This document shows, one piece after another, positions 1-5,705 of a stretch of 6,972 bases of DNA. The notes under the pieces were generated by a model. The model was given only the letters and a program-made list of their open reading frames with translations. It was not told where the DNA came from and ran no database searches. The translations under genes and the position numbers were made by a program. Position 1 is the stretch's first letter. Each line of letters begins with the position of its first letter. Source of the DNA: Collinsella sp. (GTDB taxonomy: Bacteria > Actinomycetota > Coriobacteriia > Coriobacteriales > Coriobacteriaceae); contig JAGZWV010000066.1 of assembly GCA_018378775.1 (NCBI GenBank), forward strand, positions 1 through 6,972. The letters run 5' to 3'.

Positions 1-39
1 CATCTGCTCGATTTGCGTTGCAGACTTAATCTTGATCAT
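1..39 (-). CDS. map: Methionine aminopeptidase, N-terminal fragment (runs off the window)
   Basis: This is the first 13 codons of a gene that continues beyond the left edge. It reads MIKIKSATQIEQM, which fits the amino end of type I methionine aminopeptidase (a metal-dependent enzyme that removes the initiator methionine from new proteins in the cytoplasm). The ATG at 39-37 overlaps the adk stop codon in an ATGA arrangement, so the two genes are probably translationally coupled. The order secY-adk-map is the standard end of the spc operon in Gram-positive bacteria, and this supports the call as much as the short sequence does. None of the catalytic metal-binding residues are inside the window, so integrity of the enzyme cannot be judged. 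Confidence 0.85.
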   Translation of the reverse strand, partial: MIKIKSATQIEQM

Positions 40-662
40 AGACCGAGAGCCTCTTTGACATCCCCGTACACGGTCTCGCGAGCCTGGTCACCGTTGACCG
101 ACTTGAGCAGACCCTGGCCACGATAGTAGTCGACGAGCGGGCTCGTGGACTTCTCGTAGACGTCGAGACGGTTCTTGATGGTCTCGGGCTTGTCGTCGTC
201 GCGCTGATACATCTCGCCTGCGCACTTGGGGCAGGTGGCATCGGCAGCGGTGCCGGTGTAACCGCAGGCGCGGCAGGTGCGACGCGAAGACAGACGATCG
301 ATAATGACCTCGGGGGCCACATCGACCAGAAGGGCACAGTCGATCTCGCGACCCATGGCGGAAAGCTCGGAATCGAGCGTCACAGCCTGGGCGGTGTTGC
401 GCGGGAAGCCGTCGAGGATGAAGCCCTGCTGGGCGTCATCGGCGGCAAGGCGCTCCTTGACAAGGTCGATCACGAGCTGGTCGGGAACGAGCTCGCCAGC
501 GTCCATGTACTTCTTAGCCTGAATACCAAGCTCGGTGCCACCCTTGACGGCAGCACGCAGCAGGTCGCCCGTGGAAATATGGGCGACGCCAAACTCGGCG
601 ACGAGCTCCTGTGCGACGGTGCCCTTACCGGCACCCGGAGCTCCGAGCAATACGAGGTTCAT
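36..662 (-). CDS. adk: Adenylate kinase, zinc-LID type
   Basis: Cytoplasmic enzyme that interconverts ATP + AMP and 2 ADP. The 208-residue product shows the P-loop GAPGAGKGT at residues 7-15, the AMP-binding stretch HISTGDLLR at 28-36, GFPRN at 85-89, and a LID with four cysteines (C130, C133, C144, C147) followed by YQRDDDKPETIKNRL. The cysteine pairs mark the zinc-binding LID of many Gram-positive enzymes. Only ten residues separate the two pairs, fewer than the sixteen I recall in Bacillus-type enzymes. I place the start at the ATG 662-660. An in-frame TTG six bases upstream is too close to the Shine-Dalgarno sequence to be used. The gene lies 18 bases after secY and overlaps map by four bases, so it is part of the same operon. 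Confidence 0.96.
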   Translation of the reverse strand: MNLVLLGAPGAGKGTVAQELVAEFGVAHISTGDLLRAAVKGGTELGIQAKKYMDAGELVPDQLVIDLVKERLAADDAQQGFILDGFPRNTAQAVTLDSELSAMGREIDCALLVDVAPEVIIDRLSSRRTCRACGYTGTAADATCPKCAGEMYQRDDDKPETIKNRLDVYEKSTSPLVDYYRGQGLLKSVNGDQARETVYGDVKEALGL

Positions 663-669
663 GAGCAAT

Positions 670-675
670 CCTCCT
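670..675 (-). promoter_or_regulatory. Ribosome binding site of adk
   Basis: The minus strand reads AGGAGG here, seven bases before the ATG at 662-660. The alternative in-frame TTG at 668-666 would leave a gap of only one base, so this site decides the start in favour of the ATG and a 208-residue protein. Confidence 0.85.
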
Positions 676-680
676 CTAGC

Positions 681-1967
681 CTATTTAAAGAATCCATCGT
701 AATCATACATCTTGATTTGGCCTTCGAGCTTATCGACCGTGTCGAGCACGACGCCGACCATGATGAGGATGGACGTGCCGCCAAATGCCTGGATCAGATG
801 GTTACCCGTGAAGGAGAAGATGATCGAAGGCACGATGGCGATGAGCGCCAAAAAGACAGCGCTGGGAAGCGTGATCTTGTTGAGCGCGTTCTTGATGTAG
901 GCCGCGGTAGCCCTACCCGGACGGACGCCCGGAATAAAGCCGCCCTGCTTCTTAAGGTTATCGGCCGTGTCATCGGGGTTGAACACCATGGAGGTGTAGA
1001 AGTACGCGAAGAACACAATGAGGACAACGTTAAGCACCCAGTTAAGCCAACCGGTCGAAAGCGCGGAGGCAACTGCCTGAATCCAGCCGATGCCGGGGAA
1101 GAACACGGCAATCTGAGCCGGGAAGTACAGCAGCGCCGAAGCGAAGATGATCGGCACGACACCCGCGGTGTTGACCTTGATGGGCAGGTAGGTGGTCTGG
1201 CCACCCATCATGCGACGGCCCACGACGCGCTTAGCGTAGGAGACCGGGATGCGGCGCTGGCCGCGCTCAAGGAAAACAATCAGCGGGATAACCAGCAGGA
1301 TGATGGCGCAGATGATCACCATGGTGATGATGCCACCGGCGTTACCCTCGGTGCTGGAGAAGATAGCCTGCGGCAGACCGGCCATGATGTTCGCGAAGAT
1401 GATCAGCGACATGCCATTGCCGATACCGCGCTGGGTGATGAGCTCACCAATCCACATGATCAGCATAGCGCCCGCGGTGAGCGTACCGACGATCATGAGG
1501 TCGAAGATGATCTCGGGAGCGCCGGCGCCATTAAAGCTGATGCCGAAGCTCTTAAAGAGGAAGAGGTAACCCACGGAGTTGAGGATTGCCAGAGCCAGGG
1601 TGAGGTAACGCGAATACTGCGTAATCTTGGTCTGACCGACCTCGCCCTCGCGGGCAAGCTCATGCAGGGAAGGCACGACGGCCTGGAGCATCTGGAGGAT
1701 GATCGAGCTGGTGATGTAAGGCATGATGCCCAGCGAAAACACCGACACATAGCTCAACGCGCCGCCAGAGAAAAGATTCAGGAGGGCCATAGCACCTGCG
1801 GCGACCGAATTGTTATCGGTCGAGAAAAGGCCCAGCATCCCCTGGAAGGGAATGCCGGGCACAGGAACGTGCGCACCAATGCGGTACACGACGAGCATAG
1901 CTATGGTAAAAAGAATCTTTTCGCGCAATTCTTTGATGCGGAAAGCATTCTTAAGACCATTTAGCAC
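681..1967 (-). CDS. secY: Preprotein translocase channel subunit SecY
   Basis: Core pore of the Sec translocon in the cytoplasmic membrane. It works with SecE/SecG and SecA or the ribosome to export and insert proteins. The product has 428 residues, normal for the family, with about ten hydrophobic segments. Visible landmarks are the plug/TM2 signature region (NLFSGG... to about residue 101), QRGIGNGMSLIIF at 179-191, the cytoplasmic loop RRIPVSYAKR at 238-247, TYLPIKVNTAGVVPIIF at 259-275, and the GFIPGVRPG loop at 343-351, whose arginine corresponds to the functionally important C5-loop arginine of E. coli. The start is a GTG at 1967-1965, inside the last two codons of rplO. Its Shine-Dalgarno sequence lies within rplO, which suggests translational coupling to L15. 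Nothing is missing or frameshifted. Confidence 0.97.
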   Translation of the reverse strand: MLNGLKNAFRIKELREKILFTIAMLVVYRIGAHVPVPGIPFQGMLGLFSTDNNSVAAGAMALLNLFSGGALSYVSVFSLGIMPYITSSIILQMLQAVVPSLHELAREGEVGQTKITQYSRYLTLALAILNSVGYLFLFKSFGISFNGAGAPEIIFDLMIVGTLTAGAMLIMWIGELITQRGIGNGMSLIIFANIMAGLPQAIFSSTEGNAGGIITMVIICAIILLVIPLIVFLERGQRRIPVSYAKRVVGRRMMGGQTTYLPIKVNTAGVVPIIFASALLYFPAQIAVFFPGIGWIQAVASALSTGWLNWVLNVVLIVFFAYFYTSMVFNPDDTADNLKKQGGFIPGVRPGRATAAYIKNALNKITLPSAVFLALIAIVPSIIFSFTGNHLIQAFGGTSILIMVGVVLDTVDKLEGQIKMYDYDGFFK

Positions 1968-2410
1968 GGCAGCTCGACCTTTCCGCCGGCGGCCTCGATC
2001 TTGGCCTGCGCAGAAGCGCTGACCTTGTCGACCTTGACCGTGAACTTCTTGGTGAGCTCACCATTGCCGAGCACCTTGACGGGCTCGAACTCGCTCTTGG
2101 TGATGCGAGCGGCCTTAAGAGCGGCACCGTCGATCACAGCGCCGTCCTCGAACTTGCGCTCGAGACGCTCAACGTTAACAGCGGTGTACTCGATACGACG
2201 GGGGTTGCGGAAGCCCGGAAGCTTGGGAAGGCGCATGGCCAGCGGAGTCTGGCCACCCTCGAAGCCGGCACCCTTGGTGCCGCCAGAGCGGGAACCCTGG
2301 CCCTTCTGACCGCGGCCAGAAGTGGTGCCGTGACCCGAAGAATTGCCACGGCCGACGCGCTTGCGGTTCTTGGTGGAACCGGGCGCGGGAGTAAGATCGT
2401 GAAGCTGCAT
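1961..2410 (-). CDS. rplO: 50S ribosomal protein L15
   Basis: Late-assembling 50S protein that threads a basic extended arm into 23S rRNA. The 149-residue product has the typical glycine- and arginine-rich amino arm (residues 1-50, including KRVGRGNSSGHG and SGRGQKGQGSRSGG), the conserved FEGGQTPLAMRLPKLPGF stretch at 50-67, and the carboxy domain with VKVLGNGELTKKF at 111-123 and a terminal IEAAGGKVELP. The ATG start follows rpmD by three bases, with GAGGAG in the last codons of rpmD as its ribosome binding site. Its stop overlaps the GTG of secY by seven bases. Confidence 0.97.
   Translation of the reverse strand: MQLHDLTPAPGSTKNRKRVGRGNSSGHGTTSGRGQKGQGSRSGGTKGAGFEGGQTPLAMRLPKLPGFRNPRRIEYTAVNVERLERKFEDGAVIDGAALKAARITKSEFEPVKVLGNGELTKKFTVKVDKVSASAQAKIEAAGGKVELPC
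1978..1985 (-). promoter_or_regulatory. Ribosome binding site of secY inside rplO
   Basis: The minus strand reads CGGAAAGG, ending ten bases before the GTG start of secY. It lies within the coding sequence of rplO, so ribosomes finishing L15 pass over it. This supports the GTG start over the later internal methionine codons. Confidence 0.6.
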
Positions 2411-2413
2411 TTG

Positions 2414-2596
2414 CTACTCCTCTACAATCTCGACAAGGTGCTTGACCTTGAAGATCATGCCGCGGACGGACTCGTTGTCAGCAATCTCGCGAACCTCGCG
2501 GATCCTGTGGAGACCGAGGGCACGGACAGTACGGACCTGGTCCTGCTTGCAACCGTTGGTGCTGCGGACCTGCTTGATCTTGATGGTGTCAGCCAT
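2414..2596 (-). CDS. rpmD: 50S ribosomal protein L30
   Basis: Small 50S protein of 60 residues, the usual bacterial length. It starts with the family pattern IKIKQVRSTNGCKQDQVRTV at residues 5-24, followed by the conserved LGLHRIREVREIADNESVRGMI segment and a short beta strand ending in VKHLVEIVEE. It sits between rpsE (two-base gap) and rplO (three-base gap), its standard place in the spc operon. The ribosome binding site AAGGAG lies in the last codons of rpsE, so translation of S5, L30 and L15 is probably linked. L30 is absent from several bacterial lineages, so its presence is a mild taxonomic hint. Confidence 0.96.
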   Translation of the reverse strand: MADTIKIKQVRSTNGCKQDQVRTVRALGLHRIREVREIADNESVRGMIFKVKHLVEIVEE

Positions 2597-2598
2597 GC

Positions 2599-3123
2599 TT
2601 AGTTCTCCTTACCGACGAACATCTCGGAGACCGTCAGGCCACGGCGAGCCGCGACGTCCTCAGGGCTGGAGAGCTCCTTGAGGCCCTCGACGGCAGCCTT
2701 GATGATGTTGAGGCCGTTGTCGGTACCGAGGGACTTGGACAGGACGTTCTTGATGCCAGCAAGCTCAAAGAGGGGACGCACAGCGCCGCCGGCGATAACG
2801 CCGGTACCCTCGACAGCGGGCTTGATGATGATGCGGCCGGCACCAAAGTGGCCGAGAACCTCGTGCGGGATGGTGCCCTGCTCGGTCACCGGCACGTGGA
2901 ACATGTTCTTCTTGGCATCGAGAGATGCCTTGGAGATGGCCATGGGCACCTCAGCGGACTTGCCCATGCCAACGCCGACGTTGCCCTTGCCGTCGCCAAC
3001 GACGACGAGAGCGACGAGGCTCATGCGACGACCACCCTTGACGGTCTTCGACACGCGGTTGATGTAAACGACGCGCTCCTCGAACTCGGAGGCCTCGCGC
3101 TGCTGCTTCTGATTACGAGCCAT
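2599..3123 (-). CDS. rpsE: 30S ribosomal protein S5
   Basis: 30S protein near the mRNA entry site and decoding region, involved in translational accuracy and in spectinomycin action. The 174-residue product has the amino-terminal S5 double-stranded-RNA-binding-like domain (about 15-78: ERVVYINRVSKTVKGGRRM, then VVVGDGKGNVGVGMGKSAEVPMAI). The TVKGGR loop is where spectinomycin-resistance changes are known in other species, and it looks wild type. The carboxy domain covers about 90-160, with GAGRIIIKPAVEGTGVIAGG and LGTDNGLNIIKA. The ATG follows an AGGAGG at 3139-3134 whose bases overlap the rplR stop codon, so the genes are closely coupled. Confidence 0.97.
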   Translation of the reverse strand: MARNQKQQREASEFEERVVYINRVSKTVKGGRRMSLVALVVVGDGKGNVGVGMGKSAEVPMAISKASLDAKKNMFHVPVTEQGTIPHEVLGHFGAGRIIIKPAVEGTGVIAGGAVRPLFELAGIKNVLSKSLGTDNGLNIIKAAVEGLKELSSPEDVAARRGLTVSEMFVGKEN

Positions 3124-3137
3124 GTGCTACATACCTC

Positions 3138-3506
3138 CTAGAACTCGAGACCGGCGGCACGAGCACCGTCGGCGAGGGCCTTGACGCGGCCATGGTAGAT
3201 ACGGCCACCACGATCGAAGGCGACCTTGGTGATGCCGGCCTCGATGGCGCGCTTGCCAACGAGCTGACCGACCTTCTCCGCAGCCTCCTTGTTCGAGGTG
3301 TGGGTGCCCTTGAACTCGGCCTCGAGGGTCGAGGCAGAGACGAGCGTCAGGCTGGAGCCCTTGCTGTCGTCGATGATCTGGGCATAGATGTTGGCGTTAG
3401 TACGGGTCACGCGAAGACGCGGACGCTCGGCGGTACCCGAGACCTTGCCGCGAACACGACGCTGACGACGCTTGAGGCCTTCCAGCTTCGCCTTATGCTT
3501 GTTCAT
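3138..3506 (-). CDS. rplR: 50S ribosomal protein L18
   Basis: 5S rRNA-binding protein of the 50S central protuberance, acting with L5. The 122-residue product shows the basic amino arm (KHKAKLEGLKRRQRRVRGKV), the RPRLRVTRTNANIYAQIIDD segment at about 28-48, and the conserved carboxy end VAFDRGGRIYHGRVKALADGAR followed by GLEF. The ATG at 3506-3504 has an AGGAG seven bases upstream (3518-3514). The 75-base gap to rplF is longer than most junctions in this operon and contains a perfect hairpin. Confidence 0.97.
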   Translation of the reverse strand: MNKHKAKLEGLKRRQRRVRGKVSGTAERPRLRVTRTNANIYAQIIDDSKGSSLTLVSASTLEAEFKGTHTSNKEAAEKVGQLVGKRAIEAGITKVAFDRGGRIYHGRVKALADGARAAGLEF

Positions 3507-3534
3507 ACGTAAACTCCTAAAAAGGTTGATCTTG

Positions 3535-3556
3535 CCAGCACCTGACGGGGTGCTGG
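3535..3556 (-). ncRNA. Intercistronic hairpin between rplF and rplR
   Basis: Perfect 8-bp inverted repeat, ccagcacc at 3535-3542 and ggtgctgg at 3549-3556, with a six-base loop. In the mRNA it lies between the L6 stop and the L18 ribosome binding site. A run of five T on the minus strand begins about ten bases after the stem, which is too far for a classical terminator. It may be an mRNA-processing, stability or regulatory hairpin; its function is not shown by the sequence. Confidence 0.6.
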
Positions 3557-3581
3557 TCTTATGCGAGTGAGTCGGTTACGA

Positions 3582-4118
3582 CTACTTGGCGGCCTTACCC
3601 AGCTTGCGGCGGATGTGCTCGCCAACGTAGTGGATACCCTTGCCCTTGTAAGGCTCGGGAGGACGATGGCCGCGGATCTCAGCGGCGATCTGACCGACCT
3701 GCTGCTTGTTGATACCCTTGACGTTCACGTGGGTGTTGTCGGGAACCTCGAAGGTGATGCCCTCGGGAGCCTCGACGATCACGGGGTGCGAGAAGCCCAG
3801 GGAGAACTCGAGGTTCTTGCCCTTCTGCTGCACGCGGTAACCGACGCCGGCGAGCTCGAGCTTCTTCTCGAAGCCCTCGGAAACGCCAACAACCATGTTG
3901 TGGATGAGGGCGCGGGTGAGGCCGTGGCGGGCACGGGTCTCACGCTCGTCGTCGGGACGGGAAACGGTGAGGACGTTGTCCTCGACGTTGATAGCGAGCT
4001 TCTCAAAGACATCGAGCTCGAGCTGGCCCTTGGGGCCCTTGACGACAACGTTGTTGCCGTTGACTGCCACTTCGACTCCGGCGGGAATCTGGACAGGCTT
4101 ATTACCGATACGAGACAC
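3582..4118 (-). CDS. rplF: 50S ribosomal protein L6
   Basis: 50S protein near the GTPase-associated region and sarcin-ricin loop. The 178-residue product consists of the usual two repeated folds. It begins MSRIGNKPVQIPAGVEV, has VKGPKGQLELD near residue 30 and the central VGVGYRVQ-like segment AGVGYRVQQKGK, and ends with the L6 signature PEPYKGKGI at 154-162 followed by HYVGEHIRRKLGK. The start codon is GTG at 4118-4116, preceded by AAAGGAG six bases upstream (4131-4125). No better ATG lies nearby, and the alignment of the first residues with the family supports it. The gene follows rpsH by 33 bases. Confidence 0.97.
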   Translation of the reverse strand: MSRIGNKPVQIPAGVEVAVNGNNVVVKGPKGQLELDVFEKLAINVEDNVLTVSRPDDERETRARHGLTRALIHNMVVGVSEGFEKKLELAGVGYRVQQKGKNLEFSLGFSHPVIVEAPEGITFEVPDNTHVNVKGINKQQVGQIAAEIRGHRPPEPYKGKGIHYVGEHIRRKLGKAAK

Positions 4119-4151
4119 GGTGATCTCCTTTCCTTCTACCTACCGAGCGAA

Positions 4152-4550
4152 TTACCAGACGTAAGCGATGATCTCGCCGCCGACGTTGTGCTTGCGAGCA
4201 TCGCGGTCGGTCATGACGCCATGGCTGGTGGAAATAATGGCGGTACCAAGGCCACCGCGGACGCGGGGCATGTCGGCAACGCCGGTGTACTTACGCAGGC
4301 CCGGCTTGGAAATGCGGCGGATGCCGTTGATGACCTTAGCCTTCTTGGGACCATACTTAAGCGTGATGTGCAGAGTCTTCTGGGGAACGGTGTCCTCGAC
4401 ATCGTAGCCCTCGATGTAGCCCTCCTCGTGCAGAACACGAGCGATCTCGACGAGCTTCTTGCTGCTCGGCATGGAGACCGTGGCCTTGTTCACAGAGTTA
4501 GCGTTACGGATGCGCGTAAGCATATCTGCGATCGGGTCTGTAAGGTTCAT
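4152..4550 (-). CDS. rpsH: 30S ribosomal protein S8
   Basis: Primary 16S rRNA-binding protein of the 30S platform. In E. coli it is also the repressor of the spc operon, binding its mRNA near the L5 start. The 132-residue product shows the amino end MNLTDPIADMLTRIRNAN and the carboxy signature GGLGTAIISTSHGVMTDR at 99-116, followed by AR...VGGEIIAYVW, where the STSxG and MTDRxAR motifs contact RNA. The ATG is preceded by GAAGGAG at suitable spacing. Whether this S8 also represses its own operon here is unknown, but the leader upstream of rplE and the intercistronic hairpins are the places to look. Confidence 0.97.
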   Translation of the reverse strand: MNLTDPIADMLTRIRNANSVNKATVSMPSSKKLVEIARVLHEEGYIEGYDVEDTVPQKTLHITLKYGPKKAKVINGIRRISKPGLRKYTGVADMPRVRGGLGTAIISTSHGVMTDRDARKHNVGGEIIAYVW

Positions 4551-4591
4551 ACAGATTCTCCTTCGTTCTTGATGAACACGTGCTCTTGGTT

Positions 4592-4614
4592 CTTCGCCGC
4601 CCTTAACGGCAAAG
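4592..4614 (-). ncRNA. Intercistronic hairpin between rpsN and rpsH
   Basis: An 8-bp stem formed by cttcgccg at 4592-4599 and cggcaaag at 4607-4614, with one wobble pair and a seven-base loop. It sits in a 119-base gap that is unusually long for this operon. No T run follows on the minus strand, so it is not an obvious terminator. I see no gene in the gap. Confidence 0.45.
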
Positions 4615-4669
4615 CCTAACTAGCGCGTTTTCCCTGTTCCAAACTGATGCTTGAAACGCTGGTAGTGAC

Positions 4670-4855
4670 TTACCAGCTGGCCTTCTTAACGCCGGGAAGC
4701 TCGCCCTTGAGTGCAAGCTCGCGGAAGCAGACACGGCACAGGCCGAACTTGCGGTACACAGAGTGCGGACGGCCGCAGCGCTGGCAGCGCGTGTACTCAC
4801 GAGTAGAGAACTTCTGCTTGCGATTGCACTTGACGATCATCGATGTCTTAGCCAC
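4670..4855 (-). CDS. rpsN: 30S ribosomal protein S14, zinc-binding short form
   Basis: 30S head protein that binds the 3' domain of 16S rRNA. The 61-residue product is the short, zinc-binding type (also called rpsZ or type Z), with four cysteines at C24, C27, C40 and C43 in a CxxC-x12-CxxC ribbon, the core RCGRPHSVYRKFGLCR, and the terminal GVKKASW. The start is GTG at 4855-4853, with a perfect AGGAGG six bases upstream. It encodes MAKTSMIVKCN, as in relatives. The long, zinc-free paralogue that many bacteria use under zinc limitation is not in this window. Confidence 0.96.
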   Translation of the reverse strand: MAKTSMIVKCNRKQKFSTREYTRCQRCGRPHSVYRKFGLCRVCFRELALKGELPGVKKASW

Positions 4856-4861
4856 TTATAT

Positions 4862-4867
4862 CCTCCT
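4862..4867 (-). promoter_or_regulatory. Ribosome binding site of rpsN
   Basis: The minus strand reads AGGAGG six bases before the GTG start. This strong site supports the GTG start over the internal ATG at codon 6. Confidence 0.85.
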
Positions 4868-4889
4868 CACATAGAGTATTGTTCGCCCC

Positions 4890-4919
4890 AAGCGCCGCCC
4901 CCTTGTGGGAACGGCGCTT
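4890..4919 (-). ncRNA. Intercistronic hairpin between rplE and rpsN
   Basis: Perfect 8-bp outer stem, aagcgccg at 4890-4897 and cggcgctt at 4912-4919. A further three-pair ccc/ggg helix (4900-4902 with 4907-4909) can form inside it around a ttgt loop. The stem is GC-rich and should be stable, but the minus strand continues GGGGCG with no T run, so it is not a standard intrinsic terminator. It could be a processing or stability element, or a ribosomal-protein binding site for feedback control; neither is shown. Confidence 0.6.
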
Positions 4920-4934
4920 ATAGGGCAGGTGAAC

Positions 4935-5492
4935 CTATTTCTTGAACGGGAAACCGAAGGCGTCCAGAAGGGCCTTGGCCTCCTCATCGGTATTGGCGGT
5001 GGTCACGAAAGTGATGTCCATACCGCGCTGGTGATCGACGGAGTCGAAGTCGATCTCGGGGAAGATGAGCTGCTCGGTGACGCCCATGGAGAAGTTACCA
5101 CGGCCGTCGAAGCTCTTGGCGGAGATGCCGCGGAAGTCGCGGATACGGGGGATCGCGACGGAGGTCAGACGATCGAAGAACTCCCACATACGGTCGCCAC
5201 GCAGGGTAACCTTGCAGCCGATCGGCATACCAGCGCGCAGGCGGAAGGTAGCGATGGACTTGCGGGCACGGGTGATCATCGGCTGCTGGCCGGTGATGGC
5301 GCGCAGGTCGCGCACGGCACCGTCGATGGCCTTGGAATCGGTAGCGGCCTCGCCGACACCCATGTTCACGACGATCTTCTCAAACTTGGGGATCATCATG
5401 ACGTTCTCGTACTGGAACTTGTCCTGAAGCTGCTGCTTGACCTCGTTGTTGTACTTGGTCTTCAGACGCGGCACATACTTCTCTTCTGCCAT
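4935..5492 (-). CDS. rplE: 50S ribosomal protein L5
   Basis: 5S rRNA-binding protein of the 50S central protuberance. The 185-residue product is full length, with KIVVNMGVGEA at 39-49, TGQQPMITRARKSIATFRLR at 67-86, GMPIGCKVTLRGDRMWEFFDRL at 88-109, IPRIRDFRG at 114-122, and GNFSMGVTEQLIFPEI at 132-147, all hallmarks of the family. The ATG at 5492-5490 has an AAGGAG six bases upstream. It is the first gene of the ribosomal block here. The genes usually directly before it (rplX, rplN) are absent, and a promoter-like sequence plus a structured leader precede it, so it probably heads its own transcription unit. Confidence 0.97.
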   Translation of the reverse strand: MAEEKYVPRLKTKYNNEVKQQLQDKFQYENVMMIPKFEKIVVNMGVGEAATDSKAIDGAVRDLRAITGQQPMITRARKSIATFRLRAGMPIGCKVTLRGDRMWEFFDRLTSVAIPRIRDFRGISAKSFDGRGNFSMGVTEQLIFPEIDFDSVDHQRGMDITFVTTANTDEEAKALLDAFGFPFKK

Positions 5493-5624
5493 TGTTCACT
5501 CCTTCTTGGGGTTTTAAGCACGGGGCGTGGCCACGATGGGTTGTCCTCGTGCCTCCTGGCTGCATCCGCGCCGCTCATGGCATTTTGCGGTTTGGACTCG
5601 ACGCAGCAGGAGCCGACAAAACAA
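5493..5624 (-). promoter_or_regulatory. Structured 5' leader of the rplE operon
   Basis: Roughly 130 nt between the predicted transcription start and the rplE ATG, with no convincing reading frame. It holds two abutting inverted repeats. One pairs 5603-5612 with 5553-5563 (ten pairs with one bulged base) and has an inner ccgc/gcgg helix at 5571-5574 and 5587-5590. The other pairs 5545-5552 with 5518-5525 (seven of eight) and encloses the perfect palindrome cgtggccacg at 5526-5535. The ribosome binding site AAGGAG at 5504-5499 lies outside both. Such a leader could mediate feedback control by a ribosomal protein (S8 is the known spc regulator in E. coli); this is inference. Confidence 0.4.
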
Positions 5625-5629
5625 TCGGT

Positions 5630-5658
5630 ACTATACGCGCATCGGGAGCGTATTTCCA
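5630..5658 (-). promoter_or_regulatory. Predicted sigma-70-type promoter for rplE-rpsN-...-map
   Basis: On the minus strand, TGGAAA at 5658-5653 and TATAGT at 5635-5630 are separated by 17 bases. The -10 box matches TATAAT in five of six positions and the -35 box matches TTGACA in four of six. Transcription would start near 5623, about 130 nt before the rplE ATG. It lies between the terminator-like palindrome after xdhC and the ribosomal genes, where a promoter is needed if the operon starts here. Confidence 0.6.
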
Positions 5659-5705
5659 GAAAAACCTCGTCTGCCTGCACAACTCCACAACTCCCCCGCA
5701 CAAAT

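Noticed and set aside
579..1964. 461-codon open frame on the plus strand opposite secY and the start of adk
   Set aside because: It is the mirror of real codons. Its product is an improbable run of D, H, E and R without any recognisable domain, and it lies fully opposite conserved genes.
3535..3556. Hairpin between rplF and rplR as an intrinsic terminator
   Set aside because: The T run comes about ten bases after the stem instead of directly after it, and terminating here would silence rplR to map, which have no visible promoter of their own.
3561..4619. 352-codon open frame on the plus strand opposite rplF and rpsH
   Set aside because: Low-complexity L/V/D-rich translation, antisense to two clearly conserved ribosomal genes, with no ribosome binding site evidence.
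5513..5533. Possible six-codon leader peptide (GTG GCC ACG CCC CGT GCT TAA, minus strand) before rplE
   Set aside because: The nearest AGGAGG is about 18 bases upstream of the GTG, too far for normal initiation, and the peptide is not enriched for a regulatory residue.
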